NCBI GenBank assembly: GCA_014843695.1
Contig: CM026403.1
Coordinates: 43,865,516 to 43,929,515, forward strand
Reading direction: 5' to 3'
DNA length: 64,000 nt
From: Archivesica marissinica
Lineage: Eukaryota > Mollusca > Bivalvia > Venerida > Vesicomyidae
The notes beneath the pieces are model-generated. The model ran no database searches. It was not told the DNA's origin and saw nothing but the letters and a program-made list of their open reading frames with translations. The position numbers were made by a program, and so were the translations under genes. Each line of letters starts with the position of its first letter. The stretch's first letter is position 1. Of the stretch, positions 20,846 to 31,904 are shown piece after piece.

Positions 20846-23465
20846 TTGCCAATGGAGTCTATAACATGTTCTACTAACATACGGGGCATTGGAAATGATA
20901 AAAAGCGCCTTGAAGTCTTTGAATGGTTAAAACTAAAAAGATACAACATTTGTTTTTTGCAAGAAACACATTCGACAATTCAATGCACGATAAATGGAAA
21001 TCTGACTGGAATGGTGAAGCCTTTTTCAGTGGAATAAATTCAAATAGTGCCGGAGTGGCCATTCTTTTAAACATGAATACATGCTGAAAAGAAAAACATA
21101 CATACATTAACTTCGGAGGGCAAAGAAATAATTAATCAATCATAAATCTTAAACGAACTAGTTAAGTTCTACAAAACCCTATACAAAATACAAGAGGCCG
21201 GATGCCCCAATATAGATTTTTTCTCCGGGCCTATCACAAAACTTACACCTGAACAGTCAACACAATGTAATGGGTTGTTAACTGAATACGAATGCTGGCA
21301 ATCTCTGTATGATATGAAAAACAATAAAAGCCCCGGCTCAGACGGTCTGACAAGTGAGTTCTATAAAACGTTTTGGCAAGATATTAAAGTACACTATTTG
21401 AAATCGATAAACTATTCATACTCTAATGGCGAACTAACAGATCTCCAGAAACAAGGCATTATTACGCTACTACCCAAGCCTGGTAAACAATTAGACATAT
21501 TATCAAACTGGCGGCCTATAAGTTTACTCAACATTGACTATAAGATTGCAACCAAAGCTATTGCGAATCGGATAAAAAATGTATTACCCCATATAATAAG
21601 TACCAATCAAACTGGATTTATGAAGGACCGATATATTGGTGAGAACGTACGATTAATATTTGAAACTATAGACTACATCAACGAACACAACCTTACAGGC
21701 CTAATATTCTTTTCAGACTACGAAAAAGTCTTTGATAGCCTAAACCATAATTTTCTCTACAAATGTCTAAATCATTTTAATTTTGGTGACCCCATCATTT
21801 TTTGGATAAAACTGTTTTATAAAAATATAAATAGTATAATCATGGTTATTTAACAGAATCTTTACCTATACAAAGAGGCGTACGACAAGGCTGTCCATTA
21901 TCATCATATCTATTTATCATATGTATGGAACTATTGTCATATCAAATCACTATTGATATTGATATAAAAGGAATCACCATAAATAATAAAGAAATAAAAC
22001 AAACATTATTTGCTGACGATGCATCCTACATATTAAATGGGGAAAAAGATCATTTGAACATTTAATAGATGTAATTACTGAATTTGGAATCATAAGTGGT
22101 CTAAAACTAAATGTATCAACATCTGTAATACTAAGAATTGGATCATTACGTAATACAAACACATCTTACTGCAACCAGAAATACTTTTTATGGACATCTG
22201 AAAAAACAAAGACTCTTGGCATATATTTTAGCAACAATAAAGAACTGACTTTGCATCTAAATCTTGAACCAAAACTGCGAGAATTTTATAACTGTCTGAA
22301 ACAATGGCAACATCGTAAACTAACACTTCTAGGTAAAGTGATAGTAATAAAGACATTTGCTCTCCCAAAATTGGTCTATCTAATTACCGTTTTACCAAAC
22401 CCAACAGAAAAAGTGCTAGCGGATATAAATCATGCACTATTTAACTTCATCTGGGAAGGAAAACCAGATAAAATAAAACGTAATATACTTTTTCAAGACT
22501 ATGAATATGGAGGAATAAAATTAACAAATATACATGCATTTCTACATACAATTAAGGCAAGCTGGGTCAAAAGGATAACAAACAATAACACAGGTTCTTG
22601 GAAATGTTTTTATGATAAGTATCTAAAACAATTTGGTGGACACTTCTTATTTGAATGTAATTTATCACTCAAAGACATAAATAAATTATGCCAAACACAA
22701 CCTTTCCTAAAAGACGTTTTGATTTCCTGGTTTAAAATAAAACATATGTACGAAAATAATAATACAGTTATTAGACCCATTATTTGGAATAATTCTGACA
22801 TCAGAATAACAGGAAAACCAGTTATCAATCAGGAATGGTACAATAACGGAATAAAGTATGTTGATCACCAATATGATTTTAGATATAACAATTTTTACAC
22901 GTTTGAAAACCTTTAGCAATTGTATAATTTACGCAATAATGATTTTTTAAAATACCACTCTTTGATCGGTAGTATACCTAAAACGTGCAAAGAAAAACTA
23001 AATCAACACATTATTACTGGGCTAAAACCGGAAAACATGCTAGAAAAAATAAAAAGAGTAAAGAAACCAAATAAACTATTATATCAAACACAGATACATT
23101 TAAAGAACATAGAACGTAGAAATTCTGAGCGAAAATGGTCTCAATTGTTCGGCGATGACAATCTCAAATGGAAAATAATCTACTGCATGGCATATAAAGC
23201 AACGATTGACACTAAACTGAGAAATTATCAATATAAATTTTTAATGAGACTAGTTCCAACAAAGAAGTATCTCCATATGTGTAAATTAACTGAATCATCC
23301 CTATGTGACTTCTGTAATATGAGCATAGAAAGTATAGAACACCTGTTTTGGGAATGCCCGATCATACAAGACCTATGGACAAACATTCGTAATTATCTAC
23401 TAATCACGTGTCGTAGTTGGACACATGGTTTGTTAAAACAATTAATGTGGTGTGTCCATGCGTGA
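20846..23465 (+). pseudogene. L1/Tx1-like non-LTR retrotransposon, decayed
   Basis: The start resembles the N terminus of an apurinic endonuclease: STNIRGIGNDKKRLEVFEWL and then ICFLQETHST. Most of the endonuclease is deleted, and the sequence resumes near 21130. The RT follows with NKSPGSDGLTSEFYKTFW, NWRPISLLNIDYKI and a long palm (21275-21853). A frameshift near 21855 leads to QRGVRQGCPLSSYLF and the catalytic FADD at 22009-22020. Two further open pieces (22251-22916 and 22920-23465) cover the thumb and C-terminal region. That region includes CKLTESSLCDFCNMSIESIE and HLFWECP, a C-x2-C...H...C zinc motif. Order and motifs match Tx1/L1 clade elements. Several stops and the endonuclease deletion make it non-functional. 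No poly(A) tail or target duplication is obvious. Confidence 0.85.
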
Positions 23466-24736
23466 GTAGAGATCTGCATATTCCATGCAGGCTTTGAGCG
23501 TTGATCAAAAGTATGTCACAGACACAAGGAAACACCATTTATGAAAAGACGGGTCTGTACTACCTGGATGCTTGGTATCGTATAATTATGCACAGATTGC
23601 GTACATGACATTATCGTTTATTCCGTGACCTACTCAGCAGAAGAGATTGTTCAGAACTGTTAGAATGCACATACCCAGTCAGCACATCGATATAGATCTA
23701 GCAGACATCGGCCCAATATATTTTCCATATCTGACCGATGCGGGAAACAAGATCAGTGCGATATAGATTTGATCATCTGCATTTGATCGGACCAATATCC
23801 TATCGGCCCAAAGTCGGATAGATATCGTTTTAGTTTTACCCACTCACTGTCGATCTGATATCGGCTAGTTTTAGTTATACTGCAATAATCGTTTTATTCG
23901 TTTTAAATATCCGCAAAATATCATTTCGCCGTTATTGAAAAAACCATACTGTGATAGATATTAGTATATATCTCTGTGACAAAGTTATCTTACACAGTTT
24001 TTAAATGTACAATATATACAAAAATGAAATAAAAAAATAATTCCAAGATTAAATTAAATCAACACCCAATAACTAACACTGCTTAATTGACACAATATTT
24101 CAAGTCATCAAATAAAAATGTAAGCACACCCTCATCGTCCACAGGAGTTCTAATTCACAATTCTATGTATTCTGGCTGATGAATACGATAACAACAAATA
24201 TAAAATTATACAGGCCATATTTTAATCAAGCAATTATCAATTTAAATAAAAAAATATTCAATTTGATAAATTAAAAACTTGTAAAGACACTATTTGAATA
24301 TGGTAAACAAATACAAGTCTTAGTCCTGTGGAAAATGGAAATTAATTTGCAGTACAGAAATGCAAACGGACACAAGAACGTTTAGCGCATTGTTTGGCAA
24401 TTTCTCACACAAATAGTCAGTCAAAATAAATTATTTTGCAAAGATTTGACACTTAAACCGTTTTTTGTTTACATGTAAGCATATTTTATTGCAAATCAAT
24501 AGTAAACATGTAATGACACAAACATATACAATACATAGTATGATAAAGCAAAGTGTTCCATAATTCACACTTGATTGCAACAGTTCAGGTTTATTTATAT
24601 TAGCTCAATAACTGGTATTGGAATCATTATTGTCCAGTGAGTTATCCATGATGATTTGTGTGAACCTATATTATGAATAATAAATTAATTCCATTTAATT
24701 TTTATTGCTATGGCATGTAATTATATCAATTATTAA
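23466..24736. other. AT-rich non-coding sequence
   Basis: A patch at 23670-23880 has recurring CATCG/GATATAGAT/ATCGG words and may be an old repeat. The stretch 24480-24550 resembles 34390-34450 (TGCAAATCAATAGTA, ACAATACATAG, ATGA), possibly shared 3' ends of one retroelement family. No genes are seen. Confidence 0.45.
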
Positions 24737-24928
24737 TCATATTACTGTGGTTAGCCGTGACATATCACTAGTCGCGTTCCTCTCGAAAATAGTAATAAAG
24801 TCATGTCCGGTGTTACAATAAACTTGTTGAAACGTCCAGTCCAGAGCAACTGTCACGCGACCGAGACTTGTCTGGATGTCCATCACGGCTGCCGGGCTAT
24901 CTTGAAGAAGCGGATCAAACTGTAACAC
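24737..24928 (-). CDS. Candidate LDL-receptor-class-B-like (YWTD) exon
   Basis: On the minus strand, after an acceptor-like TGTGTTACAG, the frame reads FDPLLQDSPAAVMDIQ, GRVTVALDWTFQQVYCNTG and HDFITIFERNATSDMSRLTT. The pattern A-L-D-W...(V/L)-Y-x-x-T-G...I-x-I-x-x-x-(N/D)-x-T resembles a YWTD blade from LDL-receptor-related proteins, which bind extracellular ligands and recycle through endosomes. This is similarity by eye over one blade only. No donor with certainty and no neighbouring blade was found. The large satellite immediately upstream would lie in the intron. It could be a duplicated orphan exon. Confidence 0.35.
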   Translation of the reverse strand: MLQFDPLLQDSPAAVMDIQTSLGRVTVALDWTFQQVYCNTGHDFITIFERNATSDMSRLTTVI

Positions 24929-24939
24929 ACTGTCATATT

Positions 24940-26405
24940 GCTCTAGTCACAATTCATATAGAACGCATTATCCATACATTACTGTCAAATACCAGACAAT
25001 CTTACATACATATGACTTGTGTAATAGTGCTCTAGCCATATAGAACGCATTACTGTCAAATACCAGACTGTAAGATTGCTCTAGTCATATAGAACGCATT
25101 ACTGTCAAATACCAGAATGTAAGATTGCTCTATTCATATGAAACGCATTACTGTCAAATACCAGACTGTAAGATTGCCATAGTCATATAGAACGCATTAC
25201 TGTCAAATACCAGAATGTAAGATTACCCAAGTCACAAGTCATATGAAACGCATTACTGTCAAATACCAGACTGTAAGATTGCCATAGTCATATAGAACGC
25301 ATTACTGTCAAATACCAGAATGTAAGTTTACCCAAGTCACAAGTCATATGAAACGCATTACTGTCAAATAACAGAATGTAAGATTGCTCTATTCATATGG
25401 AACGCATTACTGTCAAATACCAGACTGTAAGATTGCCATAGTCATATAGAACGCATTACTGTCAAATACCAGACTGTAATATTGCTTTATTAATATAGAA
25501 CGCATTACTGTCAAATACCAGAATGTAAGATTGCTCTATTCATATAGAACGCATTACTGTCAAATACCAGAATGTAAGATTGCTCTATTCATATGGAACG
25601 CATAACTGTCAAATACCAGACTGTAATATTGCTCTATTCATATAGAACGCATTACTGTCAAATACCAGAATATAAGAATGCTCTATTCATATAGAATGCA
25701 TTACTGTCAAATACCAGAATATAAGAATGCTCTGTTCATATGGAACGCATTACTGTCAAATAGCAGAATGTAAGATTGCTCTAGTCATATGGAACGCATT
25801 ACTGTCAAATACCAGACTGTAATATTGCTCTATTCATATGGAACGCATTGCTGTCAAATACCAGACTGTAAGATTGCTCTATTCATATAGAACGCATTAC
25901 TGTCAAATACCAGAATGTAAGATTGCTCTATTCATATTGAACGCATTACTGTCAAATACCAGAATGTAAGATTGCTCTATTCATATGGAACGCATAACTG
26001 TCAAATACGAGAATGTAAGATTGCTATAATCATATGGAACGCATTACTGTCAAATACCAGAATGTAAGATTGCTCTGTTCATATGGAACGCATTACTGTC
26101 AAATACCAGAATGTAAGATAGCTCTAGTCATATAGAACGCATTACTGTCAAATACTAGACTGCAAGATTGCTCTATTCATATGGAACGCATTATTGTCAA
26201 ATACCAGAATGTAAGATTGCTCTATTCATATGGAACGCATTGCTGTCAAATACCAGAATGTAAGATTGCTCTATTCATATGAAACGCATTACTGTCAACT
26301 ACCAGAGTGTAAGATTGCTCTATTCATAAATCATATGGAACGCCATAACTGTCACAGCATTGTAAGATTGCTCTAAGCATAAGTCATATGGAACGCCATT
26401 AATGT
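24940..26405. repeat. Satellite array, about 48-bp unit, roughly 30 copies
   Basis: The unit reads CGCATTACTGTCAAATACCA, then GAATGTAAGATTGCTCTATT, then CATATGGAA. Many copies differ by single bases (AGAATG/AGACTG, TCTATT/TCTAGT/CCATAG, TAGAAC/TGGAAC). Three longer variants carry an insertion (ACCCAAGTCACAAGTCATATG). The last units return to the form GGAACGCCATT...GTCAC also seen once at 15170. Confidence 0.93.
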
Positions 26406-27015
26406 CTTAAGATGTGTGTGCATTGTTTATTAAATTATGTAGAAACACTTTCATTATAGTATGTACAAACGTCATTGTAGTATGTACATACGGCACTTGT
26501 GTATGTGCAGTAGTCATTATATTATGCTACATTATATTATGTACAAACATCATTATAGTCATACTATGCACATGCGAAATTATTCTATGTGGAAATGGCA
26601 TTGCATTTTGTACACATGTCATTTTATTATGAACAACATTTATTGTATTGTGTACATACTTCATTACAATTATTATAACATTATACTATGTGGCTGTATT
26701 TCCTCATATGGAACGCCATTAGTGTCTTAAGATGTTTGTGCATTGTTTATTAAATTATGTAGAAACACTTTCATTATATTATGTACAAACGTCATTGTAG
26801 TATGTACATACGGCACTTGGGTATGTGCAGTAGTCATTATATTATGCTACATTATATTATGTACACACGTCATTATAGTCATACTATGCACCTGCGGAAT
26901 TATTTTATGTGGAAATGGCATTGTATTTTGTACACATGTAATTTTATTATGTACAACATTTATTGCATTGTTTACATACTTCATTACATTTATTATAACA
27001 TTATACTACTTATAA
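26391..27015. repeat. 0.31 kb tandem duplication with internal short repeats
   Basis: 26391-26705 and 26706-27015 are close direct copies, both starting GGAACGCCATTA(A/G)TGTCTTAAG. Within each, a motif of about 20-26 bp (CATTATA-TTATGTACAAACGT) recurs about ten times. The ORFs across it are repeat artefacts. The start of each copy is the end of a unit of the preceding 48-bp satellite. Confidence 0.88.
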
Positions 27016-27611
27016 ATGTGAAGACAATGTCGTTCTATTATGTACATTTGTCATATCATGTGCAAAGTTTATTTCGTTTTGTGCAAGACACGCGTTATTA
27101 TTATGCAAGCACTTGATGGGGGAGGTTATATGCAATCACAGGTTATCATAATTGTTTTCGCCGAGAACATATTTTACTTGCACCGCCGGTTATGCCAGAG
27201 AATATGACGACCAGAGGGACATACATAGTGAAAGTATTAGACAAGTTAAGCTCAAATCAAGATTAAGCTACTACTAATCTTGTTCCAGTTGTTCAATTTA
27301 TGAAAAGTATGGTGTGTGCAGAAATACATCCGGTAACTTGATTGTAACGTGGACGCCTGTAGCAGATCCTACACTACCATATCAAACCAATATCTAGAAG
27401 GCGACGTGAAATCGGTATTGGGGACACGTCCATGTGTGGTGCCAAAGCTCTGAATCATGTCGCTCGTAGACGGGATAATAAATCGGGTAAAACAGTTGGC
27501 ACAACAGGAATATGTTCAGCTTTAAACCAAATGTCGACATACATCGCTTGTAAATCTAATATGTGCATGGGTTTCATGAGAATATGTAAACTCCGGGTAC
27601 CCGTCCGAGCA

Positions 27612-28319
27612 GTATGTAAGACACGGACATGCACCCAGGTATAACCACCGCCCTTCCGCAAGCCATCTGGATAGCTTCCTCACATGAAATAATTCCGACA
27701 CCCCTATGTGGTATTCGAATCTACAGCAGTGAAGCGCATGTGATTTGAAGTCAACGACTTTAACTAGTGATGTGCATCGGTTTCAAAATCCATAATCGAT
27801 TATTCAGAATAATCGGACGGGTAAACCGATTAGATAATTGTTTATTAATCGGGCAATTGATATAGTTATAAATCAAAATCATTCCATCTAATTTGTGAGT
27901 TTAACAATATATTTAGTACTAATAAATAATTACTTACAAGTTACTAGTTTCGACAAATTAGTTACTCAGTTACATCTGAGTACTAGACTTTAAGTTATTA
28001 GACTGCCAAAATTAGTTTTTAAGTTAATAGAGGACAGAAGGCTTAGTGACATACTAGTGAAAAGTCTAGTAGTAGATACAGTTAGAATTGTTGTTGCAAA
28101 CGTGCAATGCTAATAAAATACAGCCAATAGTAAATCGTGGATTTATTTGAGGTATAAACAAACATAAAAGTAAGAGACAAAAATAAAGATTCGTCGATTA
28201 TAATCGATTACACATTTTCACAATCGATTATCGCCGATGTCAATGCCGGCGAACGATTGTCGGCGACTTAGCGATACTCGGTTTATCACTAACTTTAACC
28301 GCTCTGCCACGGAGGCCCC
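27612..28319 (-). mobile_element. tRNA-Leu-like SINE, family A, copy 2, split by a hAT MITE
   Basis: The tRNA head (GGCCTCCGTGGCAGAGCGGT on the minus strand) is at 28292-28319. The rest of the same SINE, including a box-B-like region and the GTTGACTTCAAATCACATGC part, is at 27612-27764. Together they align to the uninterrupted copy at 14414-14582. The break is filled by 27765-28291. Confidence 0.88.
27765..28291. mobile_element. hAT-type MITE with perfect 8-bp target duplication
   Basis: The 527-bp insert is bounded by ACTTTAAC at 27757-27764 and again at 28292-28299, the 8-bp target duplication typical of hAT elements. Ends are TAGTGATGTGCATCGG on the left and, inverted, TAGTGATAAACCGAG on the right. 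Subterminal regions carry several ATCGATTA/TAATCGAT words in both orientations, probably transposase sites. There is no transposase ORF, so it is non-autonomous. Confidence 0.92.
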
Positions 28320-29016
28320 ACTGGTCAAGTTATAGCGAGCATGTCAGATTGTGTTGTAAATATTGAATACGCATGATAAGAGCGACGGAAAACGTTTGAG
28401 GTTTTAAGTATTAAGCACAGAACTTATTTCCCCAAATTTCCTTTTGATAGATATTGTTAGAAATCAGCGACACAATCGGGGTATATTATAGAGTATGAAA
28501 CGGTACTATTGCTAAACTAAATTATTGCTATTACTAGAATGTGGCGATTTTGTTGTTGTCACAAGTGAAGAAGCTCCTCATCTGCCTCAAAATCCGATTA
28601 ATCCAATATTAGCCTCTGTTCATAGGCTTTATAGCGCTTTGGTTTACCGTGGTTTATGACTGTTTTAGGCCGTTTAAGTCATCTTGACTGTGTAGCTACT
28701 AGCAAATCAGTAGTAGAATCTCCATATGAGCCACTGGTTGATGATGCCGACTCTGATGCATCTATTTGCACATCGTTAATGTCTGAGATGTCAATGTTAG
28801 CTTCTGTTTGCATTTGCATAGTGTGCGTATATCGATGAGAATGACATGGTCGACAGGATCAAATGATGAAAGACAACTAATAGACATCCTACTTACTAGT
28901 TCGCCTTAATTTATCGGTTACCTGTTCAATACGTAGAGATCAAAGCAGAATCTTTTGAATGCTCGTCTCGAAATACTCTCTGTGTTTGGAGTCATAACAT
29001 AATTGTAGTCAAGAAT
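28320..29016. other. Non-coding sequence with one unsupported 60-codon ORF
   Basis: The ORF at 28656-28838 (+) has an acidic, Ser-rich part (EPLVDDADSDASICTS) but no recognised motif or splice context. Nothing else is seen. Confidence 0.35.
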
Positions 29017-29274
29017 TCAATAAAGTGCTTCTGTACCCATTTTTCGATTAATTTTGACAGCGTGGGTAAAATTAATATTGGGGTGGTTATTTAATTCATC
29101 TTTAGCACCGCTTTTACATAGGAGATGTATTTGGCGTTTACCCATGTCAGGAATGCCGACACATGTATTTTCTGCGAATTTAGATTTGACAAAGTCATTT
29201 AAATGGCCAAAATGTGATGGCGGGATAGGCTTTTTGAGCTTGGATGCAACATTTGAAGAATATTCGTTACGCAC
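29017..29274 (-). CDS. Hypothetical 85-codon ORF
   Basis: The product is basic and of mixed composition (KKPIPPSHFGHLNDFVKSKF, then GIPDMGKRQIHLLCKSGAKD), plausible for an exon or a decayed transposon protein. I do not recognise it. There is no splice-site or repeat context to support the start. Confidence 0.2.
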   Translation of the reverse strand: MRNEYSSNVASKLKKPIPPSHFGHLNDFVKSKFAENTCVGIPDMGKRQIHLLCKSGAKDELNNHPNINFTHAVKINRKMGTEALY

Positions 29275-30084
29275 ATAATTCCTTAAATATCTCCCAAATT
29301 GTCCTAGGCTCGTCCTTTCCTTCTTCTACTTTAAGATTTATATGAGTCGATCGTAGATTGTTGGATCATGGGCGATACTTTATTTCGCAATTCTCCATAT
29401 TGCACATATTTTACGTTAGGTTTATAATTGTTTCTCTCTGCAACAAATTAAAAATGATACACGATATGTCGAACAATCCTAGATATGTCCTTTCTCATTG
29501 GCATAGAACATCAATCCCCCATCAGTATTATCATCGTTGTCTTTGCGGAACGGCACTTGAAAGCCGGGAATCATAAATAAAGGTGTAGCTTTGTCGTCAT
29601 TTAGCTTTGTTTCACTCAAGCCACACGGCCAACACTTTGTTCTGAAAAATCGAAAACAAAAATGCCAAATCTGTAATAAGCACGCTTTGACGGCGTAGTA
29701 TAAACATTTTCAATCATTTCAATCACGCGTATATAGTGAGTCAAAACGTTATCTGATCGTGTGAACTGTGCAGGTGTCGTGAATCATTGAAAGCCTTGTA
29801 CACATTCAAGTTCACATTTTATTGGCAATTTTACTCGTATGAATTACTTTGCTTGTGTGATAATCCGCTTTTAAATTCATGAAAGTAATATACAGCACTG
29901 GTGTACATATAAATGGAGCATCCGCGTCTATGACGTCACAACAAGTAATTTACTATGATGTCACCTTAAGTACGTATTTAGTAATAAGAGGGTCAAATGA
30001 GTAACGTAAAAATAGCGGTCATTTGCACAACGTTTAATAATATTACATTGGAATTGGATACAGGGATTGCTCAGGATGTGTAGC
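29275..30084. other. Non-coding sequence
   Basis: Only short ORFs (at most 72 codons) occur. No known repeats or motifs are recognised. Confidence 0.4.
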
Positions 30085-30579
30085 ATTAAAGCGACATTAC
30101 ATCGCAAAAAGGAAATAAAATGCATTTTTTTCACGAATAAATGCATTGCTACTACACATTCTTCTGAATACATTCGAACACTAACATTGAATCATTAAAC
30201 AATGTTGTTGTGGTATACAAACTTTCAAAAGTGAAAGTAGGATTTCATATAACGGACACCCACGCTCCTGAATTGACGTTTGCTTGTCATTGGAGTCAAT
30301 ACTAAACACGCGATACTTTCGTTTAGAGATAATTTAACTAAAATTAGGCACAAATGTGAGATATCACGGTAAATATGTACCATATCTCGTGTTATTCAGG
30401 ATAACCGCGTTGTATTACGCATGAATGTCGACCCTATTTACATTATTTTATTATGTCAACAAATCGCGTATACGACGTTTTTTTATTTCTTGAAATACTC
30501 AGTTTTTAAAATATACCATATAATAGCAAATGACATTCTGCAGACATTTGTATTTTCACCGATGTAGTGTCTCTTTAAT
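30085..30579. mobile_element. MITE family X, copy 2, with inverted ends
   Basis: The ends are ATTAAAGCGACATTACATCG and, inverted, ATTAAAGAGACACTACATCG, with 3 mismatches in 20. The 495-bp interior matches the copy at 13718-14165. The two together define the family. There is no coding capacity. Confidence 0.85.
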
Positions 30580-30781
30580 AACCCGCCATACAGGCACTAT
30601 AGTGTTGATATAATGAGTTTAAGTGCCACTGGAATACAGAATGTATTATACAGGGAGGTATTTTGTAAAACCACAAAACAAATAACAGATAATGAGACAA
30701 AATAAAAGACACAATTATTCGTTGTATTATATTGGGTCTCATGTTAGAATGGAAATAATATTTGACATGCCGTTGTTTACT

Positions 30782-30892
30782 GGCGAATCAACCACTGTGT
30801 ATCGTTCTGAGGCGTAGCAAGTAACTACCTAGACCCACGGCCTGTGTGGTTAATTTCTACGCATCAGAATTCCAAACAGTGGTTTATTCGCC
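30782..30892. repeat. Imperfect foldback related to 15815-15941
   Basis: Arms 30782-30817 and 30857-30892 are inverted repeats with about 78% identity (GGCGAATCAACCACTGTGTA against GGCGAATAAACCACTGTTTG). The loop side CTACGCATCAGAATTCCAAAC parallels CTACGCATAAGAACTTCAAAC in the first foldback. Confidence 0.75.
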
Positions 30893-31055
30893 GATAACGA
30901 ACGGTTAGACATATATAAATACATATCACCAGACAATCAAAATGAACCGATTGATTATAATGCTAGCCAAATAAAAGAACAGCTATTTGAGGATTGTCGA
31001 ATGTGTACCTACTATACGCCAGTATGGCTGATGACGCAACAGACACGTCTACCGA

Positions 31056-31310
31056 AGGATGTCCGATTAGCGCAGTGGTTAGCACGCTCGCTTCTCACCA
31101 ATGCAACCCGGGTTCGATCCTCGGACCGGGAAGTATGTGAGATGGTACGGTAGTCGCCAGATTGGAAATGTGGGTTTTCTCCGGATACTCCTGTTTTCTC
31201 CCACACGAATGACCACATTTACGCTTTCATCCGCGCCAACGAGAGTGATTAATACAAGTTGTTAAAACTTGCTTCGCAATCGTTGTAAAATAAATAAAGT
31301 TTAAACTTCT
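31056..31310 (+). mobile_element. tRNA-derived SINE, family C, full length
   Basis: The head has a tRNA layout. GTCCGA can pair with TCGGAC about 60 bases on. Box A is TTAGCGCAGTGGTTAGCACG, the T arm is CCGGGTTCGATCCTCGG with box B, and a CTC sits in the anticodon-loop position. The body contains GGGTTTTCTCCGGATACTCC and TCTCCCACACGAA, a block common to several animal SINEs. The 3' end AGAGTGATTAATACAAGTTG, then ACTTGCTTCGCAATCGTTGT and AAAATAAATAAAG, is shared with 44960-45085. Confidence 0.88.
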
Positions 31311-31339
31311 TTTTTTTTATCAAAGAGTAACTATCTATA

Positions 31340-31558
31340 TCCATGCGCTATTTTGTTGATGTGATGTGCACCGTGAGAGAGGAATTTCTGGGGTTCCTTG
31401 AGTGCGCTTCCATTAAAGGAGTTACACTATGTGCGAATATAATGGATTATTTGCAAGAAGCAAACCTAGATATATTGCAGTTCAGAGCTCAATGTTACGA
31501 CGGTGCCTCCAATAAGTATGGATGTAATTCAATGTATGTGTTAAGCAGTTCTCTGTAA
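31340..31558 (+). pseudogene. Fragment of hAT-related/ZMYM1-like protein (DUF4371 type)
   Basis: The frame reads RYFVDVMCTVREEFLGFLEC, then MDYLQEANLDILQFRAQCYD and GASNKYG. The block R-E-E-F-L-G-F...L-D-I...C-R/A-Q-x-Y-D-G-A-S-N is a signature of hAT transposase-derived proteins, around the first catalytic Asp of the RNase H-like fold. Only about 70 codons survive, and downstream sequence is unrelated. It starts shortly after the SINE tail, so the SINE may have cut it. The ATG at 31343 is unlikely to be a true start. Confidence 0.7.
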
Positions 31559-31559
31559 T

Positions 31560-31904
31560 GATCCATGTCTGTTAAGAGTAGTGTGTGTATTTGCTATAAG
31601 CATATGACTTATATGTAGCATCTTGAATTCAGATTTATTTAACAATCCTCTACGCGACATTTCAAATTGCACTGTGTACTAAACGAAACGGAAGATGCAG
31701 AACACTATTTATTTCGATGTCCATTGTTTGTAATCCAGAGGCGTCAGCTATTCGTAAATACGCGTACATGTACTTACCATCCACTAAGTACACAAAACGA
31801 TAGTTTGTTTAGAAAATAAAACAACCGAAGAAACTGAATTTATTTTCAAACAAGTCCAACTTTTCATCACTTTGAGCGTCATAATTATTATCTACTATCA
31901 CAAT
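31560..31904. other. Possible decayed zinc-motif fragment of an RT
   Basis: Around 31680-31740 a + strand frame reads like the C-terminal tail of a non-LTR RT (E-D-A-E-H-Y-L-F-R-C-P). It is only about 20 codons with no further support. The rest is featureless. Confidence 0.3.

Noticed and set aside
24940..26405. CRISPR-like array
   Set aside because: Repeats are contiguous without unique spacers, units vary continuously, and the context is eukaryotic.
31056..31125. Functional tRNA gene
   Set aside because: The acceptor and T stems pair but the anticodon stem is poor, and the tRNA part is followed by a SINE body shared with 44960-45085.
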